Shown: positions 41,242 to 50,272 of the stretch, piece after piece
Numbering within the stretch: position 1 is the stretch's first letter
How the letters are laid out: the number at the start of each line of letters is the position of its first letter
NCBI GenBank assembly: GCA_035556075.1
Contig: DATMFQ010000006.1
Location: forward strand, 62,001-126,000
Source of the DNA: 73-13 sp035556075
GTDB lineage: Bacteria; Actinomycetota; Actinomycetes; Actinomycetales; Microbacteriaceae
Length of the DNA stretch: 64,000 nucleotides
Reading direction: 5' to 3'
Program-made: the position numbers and the translations under genes
Notes under the pieces: model-generated
What the model saw: only the letters and a program-made list of their open reading frames with translations
Databases searched by the model: none
Told to the model about the DNA's origin: nothing

Positions 41242-42302
41242 GCCCGCCGATGCCGCTCAAGGCTGTGCTCGCTGGCGTTGAGGCGCGCCTCGACCGCTTC
41301 TTTGACACGGAATCCGCTCGAGCGGCAAGGCATTCCGCCGAGTTCCAGGCACTCTGGCGCGAGATGCGCGCGGCCGCGGCCGGGGGCAAGCGCGTCCGCC
41401 CCCGCCTGCTCGTCATCACCGGCTACCACCTCGGCGGGGACATCCCGACCGACCAGCTCATCGAGCTCGCCACGATCATCGAGCTCCTCCACACGGCGCT
41501 CATCGTTCACGATGACGTCATCGACGGGGACATCGAGCGTCGGGGCGCACCGAACCTCATCGGGGCCTTCGCAGCTGCCGCGCGACGCGACGGACTCGGC
41601 GAGGACGCAGCCGCGCGCTGGAGTCAGAATGCGGCAATCCTCGCCGGCGATCTCCTGCTCACGGCGGCAGTGCGCCTCACCGCGACACTCCACATCGACG
41701 CTGACCGACGGCGACGCCTCGTCGAGCTCCTCGACGAGAGCATCTATCGCGCCGCCGCGGGCGAGCTCGCCGATATCTCCTATGCGGCCGGTCTCGGCTC
41801 GCCGACCGCCGCGGACATCCGCGACATGATGGCCGACAAGACGGCGCACTACTCAGTCGAACTGCCGCTGCGGGCGGCTGCGATCCTTGTCGGAGCGTCG
41901 ACGGAGACCGAGGCGCAGCTCGCCGCCATCGGACAGTCCCTCGGTATCGTCTTCCAGATGCGCGATGACCTGCTCGGCGTCTTCGGCGCCGCAACGGAAA
42001 CGGGCAAGAGCACGAAGAACGACCTGCGGGAGGGCAAGCACACGATGCTCGTCGCCCTCGCGAAGGGCTCCGAGGCGTGGGAGCAGGCCGCGCCGTGGTT
42101 CGGCCACGCCGAGCTCGACGACAGTGGCGCGCAGCGACTGCGCGACGCGCTCGAGCTATCGGGCGCGCGCACGAGCTTCGAGGCCGCCATGCGTCACGAA
42201 CGCGACGTGGCGCTCGGCGTCATCCGGTCCGCCCCACTGCCGCCGCGACTCGCTGACCTGCTCGCGGCCGAGGCTGAATTTGCGGCGGAGCGGCGCGCAT
42301 GA
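41238..42302 (+). CDS. crtE: Geranylgeranyl diphosphate synthase
   Basis: 354 aa from GTG 41238, whose overlap with the idi stop matches every other junction of this operon; ATG 41250 is an alternative. First aspartate motif in IVHDDVIDGD, second in FQMRDDLLGVFG; GGKRVRPRLLVI near the N-terminus binds the allylic substrate. It condenses IPP units to GGPP. Next gene crtB overlaps by 4 nt. Confidence 0.94.
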   Translation: MSPPMPLKAVLAGVEARLDRFFDTESARAARHSAEFQALWREMRAAAAGGKRVRPRLLVITGYHLGGDIPTDQLIELATIIELLHTALIVHDDVIDGDIERRGAPNLIGAFAAAARRDGLGEDAAARWSQNAAILAGDLLLTAAVRLTATLHIDADRRRRLVELLDESIYRAAAGELADISYAAGLGSPTAADIRDMMADKTAHYSVELPLRAAAILVGASTETEAQLAAIGQSLGIVFQMRDDLLGVFGAATETGKSTKNDLREGKHTMLVALAKGSEAWEQAAPWFGHAELDDSGAQRLRDALELSGARTSFEAAMRHERDVALGVIRSAPLPPRLADLLAAEAEFAAERRA

Positions 42303-43174
42303 CCCGTGCGCAGGGGCTTGCGGTGTACACCCGCACCGCCGGACTCGCCGCGGCGCCGGTCATCCGCCGGTACTCGAACTCGTTCCGGCTCGCGACTTCC
42401 CTGTTTCCGCGCCGGACCCGCGGCGCCATTGAATCGATCTACGCGCTCGTGCGAGTCGCCGACGAGATCGTCGACGGCACGGCGGGCGAGGCCGGGCTCG
42501 ATCTCGTCGAGCAGCGCGAACGACTTGACGAACTCGAGGCTGAGACGACCCGCGCCATCGCGACGGGCTTCAGCGCGAATCTCGTCGTGCAGGCCTTCGC
42601 GGATGTTGCCCGGCGGTGCGCGATCCCGCCCGAGCCGCTCCGCGCATTCTTCGCGTCGATGCGTCGCGATCTCGCGACCGTCGACCTCGACGATGCGGAG
42701 TACCGCGAATACATCCACGGGTCCGCGGAGGCCGTCGGCCTCATGTGCCTGCGCGTCTTCGTCGAAGGGCACGCGGTGCCGCCCGCCACGCTCGCCGACC
42801 TTGAGGCAGGGGCCCCCCGACTTGGCGCTGCATTCCAGAAGGTGAACTTCCTCCGCGATCTCGGACACGACACGCAGTCGCTCGGCCGCGCCTACTTCCC
42901 CGGGCTCGCCCCGGGCGCCATCGACGAGCCCGCCAAGGCGGCGATCGTCGCCGAGATCGCCGCCGACCTCGCCGCCGCCCGTGCGGTCATCCCGCGGCTG
43001 CCGAAGGACTGCCGCCGCGCGGTGCGGGTCGCGACCGACATCTTCGCCGAGCTGCTGCGACGCATCGACCGCACGCCGGCGGCGCGACTCGCCCACGAGC
43101 GCGTGAGCGTGCCTGCACCGGTGAAGGCCCGGATCGCGCTGCGGTGGACGCTCACCCCCTGGGCCGCCGCGTGA
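42299..43174 (+). CDS. crtB: Phytoene synthase
   Basis: 291 aa. YSNSFRLATSLFPRRTRGAIESIYALVRVADEIVDG carries the first Asp-rich motif, and GAAFQKVNFLRDLGHD the second. YREYIHGSAEAVGLMCL is also conserved. It condenses two GGPP to phytoene at the membrane. ATGA with crtE and GTGA with crtI. Confidence 0.95.
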   Translation: MTRAQGLAVYTRTAGLAAAPVIRRYSNSFRLATSLFPRRTRGAIESIYALVRVADEIVDGTAGEAGLDLVEQRERLDELEAETTRAIATGFSANLVVQAFADVARRCAIPPEPLRAFFASMRRDLATVDLDDAEYREYIHGSAEAVGLMCLRVFVEGHAVPPATLADLEAGAPRLGAAFQKVNFLRDLGHDTQSLGRAYFPGLAPGAIDEPAKAAIVAEIAADLAAARAVIPRLPKDCRRAVRVATDIFAELLRRIDRTPAARLAHERVSVPAPVKARIALRWTLTPWAAA

Positions 43175-44736
43175 GCCCGCGCGAGGTCGCCGTCATCGGC
43201 GGCGGCGTGTCGGGACTCGCGACCGCTGCGCTGCTCGCCGCCGACGGGCACCGCGTGACGCTGCTCGAGGCGCGTGAGGCGGTCGGCGGGCGGGCGGGAT
43301 CGTGGGCGTCGGCGGGATTCCGCTTTGACACGGGTCCGTCCTGGTACCTCATGCCCGAGGTCTTCGAGCATTTCTACCGGATGCTCGGGACGTCGACGGC
43401 GAAGCAGCTCACGCTCACCCCGCTCGACCCCGGGTACCGGGCGTATTTCGAAGGTGATCCGACACCGTTCGATCTGCCGGCCGGCCGCGAGGCCGCGCGC
43501 GCCGCGCTCACGAGCCTCGACCCCGCCGCGGCGCGGCGGCTGACGCGGTATTTCGATTCGGCCGAGACGACGTACGGGCTCGCGCTCGAGCGCTTCCTCT
43601 ACACCTCGTTCGAGTCGGTGCGCCCAATGCTCGACAGCGAGGTCCTCCGGCGGCTGCCCCGGCTCCTCAGCCTGCTCACGCGCTCCCTCGATCGCGAGAT
43701 CCGCGCGACGACCGAGGAGGCGCGGCTGCGCCGGCTCCTCGGCTATCCCGCGGTGTTCCTCGGCGGCTCGCCGCTCAAGGTCCCGAGCATGTACCACCTC
43801 ATGACGCACCTCGACGTCAACGACGGTGTCCTGTATCCGCAAGGCGGGTTCGCCCGAGTCATCGAATCCTTCGCCACGCTCGCCGAGGCGGCCGGCGTGA
43901 CGATCCTCACCGGCGCCCGCGCGACCCGAATCGTCGTCGAGCGCGGCCGGGCACGGGGTGTGCGCGTCGCGCACACGGACGGGACGAATTCGCTCATCGC
44001 CGCCGACCTCGTCGTCGCCACCGCAGACCTCCACCACGTCGACACCGAGCTCCTCGAGCCTGAGCACCGCGACCGTGGTCCGGCGTGGTGGGCGCGTCGC
44101 GATCCCGGCCCGGGCGCCGTCCTCGCGATGCTCGGCGTGCGCGGCGCGGTGCCGGAGCTCGCCCACCACACGCTCCTCCTCGCCGACGACTGGGAGGGCG
44201 CATTCGACGCCGTCGTCGGACCGCGGCGCGGCCTGCCGGCGACGCCCTCGATCTACATCGGCAAGCCAAGCGCGTCGGACGACACCGTCGCCCCACCCGG
44301 CGACGAGAACCTCTTCGTCCTCGTGCCGGTCGCGGCGAATCCGCGACTCGGTCACGGGGGCATCGGGGGGAGCGGCGATGCGCCGATCGAAGCCTTCGTC
44401 GATCTGGTCGTCGCGCAGATCGCCGACTGGACGGGCGCATGCGACCTCGCCGAGCGCATCGTCGTGCGCCGCACCGTTGCGCCCGGGGACTTCGCCCACG
44501 AGCTCAACGCGTGGTCGGGCAGTGCCCTCGGGCCGTCGCACACGCTCCGCCAGAGCGCCGTCCTCCGCGCCGGCAACGCGTCCCGGCGTGTCGCCGGGCT
44601 CCTGTACGCCGGCTCGAGCACGATCCCAGGGATCGGCGTCCCGATGTGCCTCATCAGCGCGGAGCTCGTGCTCAAGCGGGTGCGCGGCGACCGGAGCGCC
44701 GCCGCGCTGCCCGAGCCGACGGGGGCAGCCCGATGA
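43171..44736 (+). CDS. crtI: Phytoene desaturase
   Basis: 521 aa from GTG 43171; a frame-open ATG at 43144 would lie 31 nt into crtB, while GTG 43171 gives the operon's usual 4-nt overlap. FAD motif VIGGGVSGLATAALLAADGHRVTLLEAREAVGGRAGSW, then FDTGPSWYLMPEVFEHFY. The C-terminal CrtI signature is YAGSSTIPGIGVPMCLISAELV. It converts phytoene to lycopene. Confidence 0.95.
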   Translation: MSPREVAVIGGGVSGLATAALLAADGHRVTLLEAREAVGGRAGSWASAGFRFDTGPSWYLMPEVFEHFYRMLGTSTAKQLTLTPLDPGYRAYFEGDPTPFDLPAGREAARAALTSLDPAAARRLTRYFDSAETTYGLALERFLYTSFESVRPMLDSEVLRRLPRLLSLLTRSLDREIRATTEEARLRRLLGYPAVFLGGSPLKVPSMYHLMTHLDVNDGVLYPQGGFARVIESFATLAEAAGVTILTGARATRIVVERGRARGVRVAHTDGTNSLIAADLVVATADLHHVDTELLEPEHRDRGPAWWARRDPGPGAVLAMLGVRGAVPELAHHTLLLADDWEGAFDAVVGPRRGLPATPSIYIGKPSASDDTVAPPGDENLFVLVPVAANPRLGHGGIGGSGDAPIEAFVDLVVAQIADWTGACDLAERIVVRRTVAPGDFAHELNAWSGSALGPSHTLRQSAVLRAGNASRRVAGLLYAGSSTIPGIGVPMCLISAELVLKRVRGDRSAAALPEPTGAAR

Positions 44737-45053
44737 CGCCCGTCTACCTCCTCATCCTGCTCGCGGTGATCGGCTGCATGCTGCTCGTCGACCGGCGCTG
44801 GTCGCTCGCGTTCTGGCGCGATGCCCGGGCGGCGACGGTGTGCCTCGTCGTCGGCGTCGTCGCGCTCCTCGTCACCGACATCGTCGGCATCGCGCTCGGC
44901 GTGTTCTTCCGCGGCGCGACGTGGGCGATGACCGGGCTCCTCGTCGGACCCGAGCTGCCGATCGAGGAGCTCGGATTCCTCGTCTTCCTCAGCTACCTGA
45001 CCCTCAACCTGCTCGGCCTCGCCGAGCGGCTGTCTTGGAGGTCGACGAGATGA
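44733..45053 (+). CDS. crtYe: C50 carotenoid cyclase subunit CrtYe
   Basis: 106 aa with three membrane helices. The lycopene-cyclase-domain motif PIEELGFLVFLSYLTLNL matches the conserved PxEE region. Heterodimeric cyclases of this kind (CrtYe/CrtYf) form the terminal rings of C50 carotenoids such as decaprenoxanthin or sarcinaxanthin; ring type cannot be read from sequence. ATGA overlaps at both ends. Confidence 0.88.
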   Translation: MTPVYLLILLAVIGCMLLVDRRWSLAFWRDARAATVCLVVGVVALLVTDIVGIALGVFFRGATWAMTGLLVGPELPIEELGFLVFLSYLTLNLLGLAERLSWRSTR

Positions 45054-45361
45054 CCTACGCCATCATCGGAGCGGGCCTGCTCCTGGCGGGGCTCGTCACG
45101 CGGCTCATCGCCGAGGTCCTCGTGCGACGCCGCGGCGGGAGCATCCCCGTGCTGCCGACGGTGGTCGCGGCGATCGTGCTCCTCGTGCTCACCGCCGTGT
45201 TCGACACGGTCATGATCGGCGTCGGCCTCGTCGACTACGACGAGTCGCGGATCTGGGGGCCGCGCGTCGGTCTCGCGCCGATCGAGGACTTCACCTACCC
45301 GCTCGCGCTCGCGATCACCTTTCCCGGCATCTGGGCCCTCACCGCTCGGCGGCAGCGGTGA
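45050..45361 (+). CDS. crtYf: C50 carotenoid cyclase subunit CrtYf
   Basis: 103 aa with three membrane helices. VVAAIVLLVLTAVFDTVMIGVGLVDYDESRIWGPRVGLAPIEDFTYPLALAI contains the lycopene-cyclase-domain PIEDF motif and the upstream Asp-rich loop. It pairs with CrtYe. ATGA overlap before and GTGA overlap with crtEb. Confidence 0.88.
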   Translation: MTYAIIGAGLLLAGLVTRLIAEVLVRRRGGSIPVLPTVVAAIVLLVLTAVFDTVMIGVGLVDYDESRIWGPRVGLAPIEDFTYPLALAITFPGIWALTARRQR

Positions 45362-46236
45362 GTCGCGACCGCGGGACCTTGGCCAGTCGCCTCCTGCTCG
45401 CCTCCCGGCCATTGAGCTGGGTGAACACGGCGTACCCATTCGCCGCGGCGTACCTCCTCGCGGGCGGTCGGCTCGACGCGGCGTTCATCGTCGGCACCGT
45501 GTTCTTCCTCATCCCATACAACCTCGCGATGTACGGGATCAACGACGTCTTCGACCACGAATCCGACATCCGCAACCCCCGCAAGGGTGGTGCCGAGGGG
45601 GCGCTGCTCGATCCGAGCGCCCACCGCGGCGTCATCGCGTGGTCGATCGGGCTGAGTGTGCCGTGCCTCATCGCGCTCGTCCTCCTCGGTTCGCCCGCCT
45701 CGTGGGCGGTGCTCGCCGTGAGCTGCTTCGCCGTCGTCGCCTACTCGGTCCCCAGCCTGCGGTTCAAAGAGATCCCGGTGCTCGACTCGATCACCTCGAG
45801 CACGCACTTCGTGAGTCCGGCGGTGTACGCGCTCGTGCTCGTCGGCGCGGCCTGGGACTGGCAGCTCGCCGCGATCCTCGTCGCGTTCTTCCTCTGGGGT
45901 GCGGCGAGCCACGCATTCGGCGCCGTGCAGGACGTCGTGCCGGACCGCGAGGGCGGGCTCGCGTCGATCGCGACCGTCCTCGGCGCCGCGTCCACCGTGC
46001 GCCTCGCGATGGGGCTGTGGCTCGCGGCCGGCGTCTTCGTCCTCGTGCTGCCGTTCCCGGCGCTGCTGTCGAGCCTTCTCGTCCTGCCGTATCTGTGGCT
46101 GGCGTGGCCGTACCGCTCGGTCACCGATGCGGAGTCGGGCACCGCGAACCGGGCGTGGCGGCGCTTCCTCGCGGTGAATTACATCGTCGGCTTCCTGCTG
46201 ACGATGCTCATCCTCTGGATCGTCCTCGCGCCATGA
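45358..46236 (+). CDS. crtEb: Lycopene elongase, UbiA-type prenyltransferase
   Basis: 292 aa, GTG start. UbiA features: MYGINDVFDHESDIRNPRKGG (first Asp-rich motif NDxxDxxxD) and AFGAVQDVVPDREGGLASIATVLG (second, DxxxD), plus about eight membrane helices. It adds C5 units to lycopene to make flavuxanthin-type C50 intermediates. Its position after crtYe/crtYf is the standard C50 arrangement. Confidence 0.92.
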   Translation: MSRDRGTLASRLLLASRPLSWVNTAYPFAAAYLLAGGRLDAAFIVGTVFFLIPYNLAMYGINDVFDHESDIRNPRKGGAEGALLDPSAHRGVIAWSIGLSVPCLIALVLLGSPASWAVLAVSCFAVVAYSVPSLRFKEIPVLDSITSSTHFVSPAVYALVLVGAAWDWQLAAILVAFFLWGAASHAFGAVQDVVPDREGGLASIATVLGAASTVRLAMGLWLAAGVFVLVLPFPALLSSLLVLPYLWLAWPYRSVTDAESGTANRAWRRFLAVNYIVGFLLTMLILWIVLAP

Positions 46237-46718
46237 GGCTCTGGTCGCTCCACCCGCGCCACCTGGATCGGCAGGGCCTCGTCGCGTGCTGGCGCGAGGC
46301 GCTGCTCGCGCAGGCGGTGCTTGACGGCCGGACGACGGGCTACCGGCGGCACCCGCAGCTCGAGCGATTCCGGTCGGCGGAGGCGAACGGGAGCGGGACG
46401 GCGCGCGAGCTCGTCAGTGCCTACCTCCTCGGCGTCGCCGCCGAGGCCGACCGGCGCGGCTACCGATTCGACCGGACGCGCGTGCTCGAGGCTGCGGCGG
46501 GCGATCGGCGGCTCCCGGTCACGACCGGACAGCTCGAGCGGGAGTGGGCGCACCTCCTCGCCAAGCTCGAAGCCCGCAGTCCAGACCAGTGGCGGGCGGA
46601 GCGCGAGGCCCACCCGACACCGCATCCGCTCTTCGAGGTCATCCCGGGGCCGGTCGCCGATTGGGAGCGTTCGACGGTGGTCGAGGCACGATCCCACGAT
46701 GGCGGTGGGCGATCGTGA
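46233..46718 (+). CDS. Pyrimidine-dimer DNA glycosylase-like protein (Pyr_excise family)
   Basis: 161 aa. MRLWSLHPRHLDRQGLVACWREALLAQAVLDGRTTGYRRHPQLERF is the signature of the T4 endonuclease V-like family; the N-terminal Met-Arg start exactly abuts the conserved segment, though T4-type enzymes use an N-terminal Thr. The remainder is helical. Family members remove UV dimers or are uncharacterised. ATGA overlap with crtEb puts a possible photodamage gene in the photoprotective pigment operon. Confidence 0.75.
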   Translation: MRLWSLHPRHLDRQGLVACWREALLAQAVLDGRTTGYRRHPQLERFRSAEANGSGTARELVSAYLLGVAAEADRRGYRFDRTRVLEAAAGDRRLPVTTGQLEREWAHLLAKLEARSPDQWRAEREAHPTPHPLFEVIPGPVADWERSTVVEARSHDGGGRS

Positions 46719-47611
46719 CCCGTGTCGTGATCGGCGGCGCCTCCGGGCTCATCGGCTCGGCACTCGCCGCCGCGCTTGAGAGCCGGGGCGACGACGTCGT
46801 CCGACTCGTGCGCCGCGCACCACGCGGCCCCGGCGAGGTGCGGTGGGACCCCGCGACCGGATCGCTCGATGCTGCCACGCTCCGCGACGCCGATGCCGTC
46901 GTCAACCTCTCCGGGGCGACACTCGCGCGGGTCCCGTGGACGCCTGGGATTCGTCGCGAGATCCTCCGCTCCCGCCTCAGCGCGACCGACACGCTCGTCG
47001 CCACGCTCCATGACCTCGCCGCCGAGGGCGCGCGACTGCCCGCGCTCATCAGCGGCTCGGCGACCGGCATCTACGGGCACCGACCCGGGGAGCGGCTCAC
47101 CGAGGACGCGCCCGCCGGCACCGGATTCCTCGCCGACGTCGTCACGGCCTGGGAGGCGGCTGCCCGCCGCGCGCCGGATGGCACCCGCATCGTCCTCGCG
47201 CGCACCGGGCTCGTCATTGCGCACAGCGGGGCCCTTGCCCCGCTCCGGGTCCTTACGCGACTCGGCCTCGCCGGGCCGATCAGCGGTGGACGCCAGCACT
47301 GGGCATGGATCGCGCTCGAGGACGAGGTCGCGGGACTCATCCGCGCGATCGACGACGACCTGCACGGGCCCATCAACCTCGTGGGCCCGGCGCCCGCCAC
47401 CGCCGCCGAAGTCGTCCGCGCGCTCGCCCGCGCGCTGCGTCGGCCCTACTGGCTACCGATCCCGCTCGTGAGGCTCATGGGCGAGGCCGGCCGCGAACTC
47501 CTCGGCGCCGACCAAGCCGTCGAGCCGCGGGTGCTCCTCGAGGCCGGCCACGAGTTCCACCGCCCGACGATCGACGCGGCCATCGCAGCCGCGCTCACGC
47601 CGAGCGACTGA
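46715..47611 (+). CDS. TIGR01777/DUF1731 NAD(P)-dependent epimerase-like protein
   Basis: 298 aa from GTG 46715 (4-nt overlap with the previous stop). Rossmann motif GGASGLIGSALAAAL; AVVNLSGATLARVPWTPGIRREILRSRLSATDTL and SGSATGIYGHRPGERLTEDAP are the family's hallmark. The C-terminal DUF1731 part includes PIPLVRLMGEAGRELLGADQAVEPRVLLEAGHEF. The substrate is unknown; the family includes cell-division inhibitor-like SulA homologues and plastid proteins. Last gene of the carotenoid operon. Confidence 0.87.
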   Translation: MTRVVIGGASGLIGSALAAALESRGDDVVRLVRRAPRGPGEVRWDPATGSLDAATLRDADAVVNLSGATLARVPWTPGIRREILRSRLSATDTLVATLHDLAAEGARLPALISGSATGIYGHRPGERLTEDAPAGTGFLADVVTAWEAAARRAPDGTRIVLARTGLVIAHSGALAPLRVLTRLGLAGPISGGRQHWAWIALEDEVAGLIRAIDDDLHGPINLVGPAPATAAEVVRALARALRRPYWLPIPLVRLMGEAGRELLGADQAVEPRVLLEAGHEFHRPTIDAAIAAALTPSD

Positions 47612-47613
47612 GG

Positions 47614-47693
47614 TGCGGGAGGCGGGACTTGAACCCGCACGCCGAAGCACAGGAACCTAAATCCTGCGTGTCTGCCAGTTCCACCACTCCCGC
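47614..47693 (-). tRNA. tRNA-Leu (TAG anticodon)
   Basis: Class II tRNA of 80 nt on the minus strand. Acceptor GCGGGAG/CTCCCGC, anticodon stem CAGGA/TCCTG around the loop TTTAGGT (anticodon TAG), a variable arm with TTCGG loop, and T arm GCGGGTTCAAGTCCCGC. CCA is not encoded. It decodes CUN leucine codons. Its 3' end is 3 nt from the convergent epimerase stop. Confidence 0.93.
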
Positions 47694-47706
47694 GGGGGAC
47701 TGCCGA

Positions 47707-48993
47707 CTATCTTCGCGCATTCGGGATGTAGCGCGGCAGCCACACAAGGAATCCGACCGCGCCAGCGAGGCCGATGACCCCGATCGCACCGGTCGCGATG
47801 GCGAGTCCGAAGGCGGCGGTGACCCCCGAGACGATGAGCGGCACCGAGGCGCCACCCGCGTCGGTGATCGTCCGCCAGGCGCCTAGGTACTGCGCCGCCC
47901 GGTCCTGCGGCGCGGTATCGGCGCCGAGGGTCATGAGGACGCCGGAGGACACCCCATTGCCGACCCCGAGGACGACGGCGAGCGCCGCGTACCACAGTTG
48001 CGCGCTGTCGAGGACCTGTGTGACCGCGAGTGCGAGGAATGCGATGCCCATGATGATCATCGGCGGCAGCGCGCTCCACAGTCGCCCGAAGCGGTCCATG
48101 ACCTGTCCGCTCGCGTAGAAGAGCGCGAACTCGATGCCGCCCGAGATGCCGACGAGCATCGAGACCGCCGCGGCGTCGAGCCCGATCGCGACGCCGACGA
48201 GCGGAAGCACGATGAGCCGGGCGCCGCGGACCGCGCTGAGCGCCCCGGCAGCGACACCGAGCCGGGCGAGCACCCCGCGGTGCTGCCAGATCGTCTCGAA
48301 GAGCCCGACGCGCTGCGGCCCGCGAGGCACTGAGATCGCCCCGGTGACGGCTTCGCCGGTGTCCTCCGCCGCGGCGGTCGCGACGTCGATCCTGGTGGAT
48401 GTCGGCAGCGGTGCGACCTTCGTCTCCGGGTCCGGGCCGAGTGCGACGAGCAGCGTGACCGCGACCATGCAGAGGCCCATGACCCAGGCCCCGGCGTGCC
48501 CGTCGCCGGTGAGCAGGACGACCCCGGCACCGGCGAACGGCCCCGCGAACATCCCAAAGCGAAATGTCCCGCCGACGAGCGCGAGCGCCCGCGCACGGAA
48601 CTCGAACGGCACCCGCGTCGTCATGAATGCGTGGCGCGCGAGCCCGAAGCCGGCCGCCGCGATCCCGAGGACAAACGTCGAGATTGCCAACCACAACACG
48701 CCGGGCAAGAAGGCGATGCCTGCCGAGGCGACAATGGCGAGACTGCCGCCGACGATCATCGTGATCCGCTCGCCGGCGCGGGCGGCCAGCCAGCCGCCGG
48801 GGAGGTTGCCGACGAGCTGGCCCAGGACGAGGCAACCCGCGACGAGTGCCGCGAGCCAGTCCGCTGCGCCGCGCTCGGCGGCGAGGATCGGCAGCAGTGG
48901 CAGGATGGCGCCCTCGCCGAACGAGAAGAGCGCGGTCGGGGCGTAGACCATGAAGGCGTAGCGCCGCAGCACATCCCGCACGTTGTCGCTCAT
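47707..48993 (-). CDS. MFS transporter
   Basis: 428 aa with about twelve hydrophobic segments in two halves; the central loop is charged and Glu/Thr-rich (about 195-230). ERITMIVGGSLAIVASAGIAFLPG corresponds to the loop 2-3 region after GGWLAARAG. Substrate unknown. Leaderless start: -10 TAGCGT (complement of 49001-49006) is 7 nt before the ATG. Divergent from prfB. Confidence 0.88.
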   Translation of the reverse strand: MSDNVRDVLRRYAFMVYAPTALFSFGEGAILPLLPILAAERGAADWLAALVAGCLVLGQLVGNLPGGWLAARAGERITMIVGGSLAIVASAGIAFLPGVLWLAISTFVLGIAAAGFGLARHAFMTTRVPFEFRARALALVGGTFRFGMFAGPFAGAGVVLLTGDGHAGAWVMGLCMVAVTLLVALGPDPETKVAPLPTSTRIDVATAAAEDTGEAVTGAISVPRGPQRVGLFETIWQHRGVLARLGVAAGALSAVRGARLIVLPLVGVAIGLDAAAVSMLVGISGGIEFALFYASGQVMDRFGRLWSALPPMIIMGIAFLALAVTQVLDSAQLWYAALAVVLGVGNGVSSGVLMTLGADTAPQDRAAQYLGAWRTITDAGGASVPLIVSGVTAAFGLAIATGAIGVIGLAGAVGFLVWLPRYIPNARR

Positions 48994-49034
48994 CCCGATA
49001 ACGCTACTCTCGGGCGGGCCGCACCCCGCGCCGG

Positions 49035-49040
49035 TAGACT
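49035..49040 (+). promoter_or_regulatory. -10 box TAGACT for prfB
   Basis: TAGACT is 9 nt before the prfB ATG at 49050 with no SD, consistent with a leaderless or nearly leaderless message. Confidence 0.5.
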
Positions 49041-49049
49041 CGATCGGCC

Positions 49050-50159
49050 ATGGACGAACTCGATCTCACCGCTGACATCGCCGCGCTGCGCGCCACCTTC
49101 GCCGACATCGAGGCGGTCGTTGACGTGAGCCGGCTCGAGCGGGAGATCGCCGGGCTGTCCGAGGAGGCGGGCCGACCCGACCTCTGGGACGACCCGGCCG
49201 CGGCGCAGCAGGTCACTTCGCGGCTGTCGCGCGCGCAGGCCGAGCTCACGCGGGTCACCGGTGTCGCCTCGCGGCTGGATGACCTCGAGGTCCTCGTCGA
49301 GCTCGCGAACGCGGAGCAGGACGTGGCGACCGCCGAGGAGGCGCGCCAGGAGCTCGCCGACCTGCAGTCGACGGTCGAGGCGCTCGAGGTGCAGACGCTG
49401 CTCGACGGCGAGTACGACGCCCTCCCCGCGGTCGTGACGATCCGCGCCGGGGCGGGCGGTGTCGACGCGAGCGACTTCGCCGAGATGCTGTTCCGGATGT
49501 ACCTGCGCTGGGCGGAGCACCGCGGCTTCCCGGTCACGGTCATGGACACCTCCTACGCGGAGGAGGCGGGGATCAAATCGGCGACGTTCGAGGTCGACGC
49601 GCCCTACGCATTCGGCACGCTCTCGATCGAGGCCGGCACGCATCGGCTCGTGCGCATGTCGCCGTTCAACTCGGCGCACTCCCGGGAGACGTCCTTCGCT
49701 GCGGTCGAGGTCATCCCGCTCATGGCGGAGGCGACCGAGGTGGAGATCCCGGAGTCCGACATCCGTGTCGATGTGTACCGTTCCTCGGGGCCCGGCGGCC
49801 AGTCGGTCAACACAACCGACTCGGCCGTGCGGATCACGCACCTGCCGACCGGCGTCGTCGTCTCGATGCAAAACGAGAAGTCGCAGATCCAAAACCGCGC
49901 AGCGGCGCTCCGCGTCCTCCAGTCCCGACTCCTGCTGCTGCAGCGCGAGGAGGAGGCGAAGAAGAAGAAGGAGCTCGCTGGCACGATCACCGCCAGCTGG
50001 GGTGACCAGATGCGCTCCTACGTCCTCGCGCCGTACCAAATGGTCAAGGACCTGCGCAGTGGCTACGAGGTCGGGCGCCCGGACGACGTCTTCGACGGCG
50101 ATCTCGACGGCTTCATCTCCGCCGGCATCAAGTGGCGCAAGCGCGGCACGGCCGACTGA
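49050..50159 (+). CDS. prfB: Peptide chain release factor 2
   Basis: 369 aa. The stop-codon-recognition tripeptide SPF is in RLVRMSPFNSAHSRETSF, and the catalytic GGQ is in SSGPGGQSVNTTDSAVRITH. It recognises UGA and UAA and triggers peptidyl-tRNA hydrolysis. The frame is continuous, so the autoregulatory +1 frameshift of many bacterial prfB genes is absent, as is usual in actinobacteria. Followed by ftsEX. Confidence 0.97.
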   Translation: MDELDLTADIAALRATFADIEAVVDVSRLEREIAGLSEEAGRPDLWDDPAAAQQVTSRLSRAQAELTRVTGVASRLDDLEVLVELANAEQDVATAEEARQELADLQSTVEALEVQTLLDGEYDALPAVVTIRAGAGGVDASDFAEMLFRMYLRWAEHRGFPVTVMDTSYAEEAGIKSATFEVDAPYAFGTLSIEAGTHRLVRMSPFNSAHSRETSFAAVEVIPLMAEATEVEIPESDIRVDVYRSSGPGGQSVNTTDSAVRITHLPTGVVVSMQNEKSQIQNRAAALRVLQSRLLLLQREEEAKKKKELAGTITASWGDQMRSYVLAPYQMVKDLRSGYEVGRPDDVFDGDLDGFISAGIKWRKRGTAD

Positions 50160-50180
50160 GCACGGTCGACAGCACGCTCG

Positions 50181-50205
50181 AGGAATGCGCGGGATCCGCA
50201 TTCCT
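50181..50205. repeat. Inverted pair AGGAATGCG/CGCATTCCT
   Basis: Perfect 9-bp arms with a 7-nt loop (CGGGATC), between prfB and ftsE. Each arm contains the GAATGC/GCATTC hexamer that is over-represented in this window. It might act as a weak prfB terminator. Confidence 0.6.
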
Positions 50206-50272
50206 GAGAATGATCGGCTCGCCGGTGCGCCTGCCGTGCCGTGCGTGGCGGGCTCCATAGGCTGCATCCGCC

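Noticed and set aside
49050..49130. Programmed +1 frameshift in prfB
   Set aside because: The frame is continuous from the start, with no in-frame TGA or slippery CTT-TGA site near codon 25.
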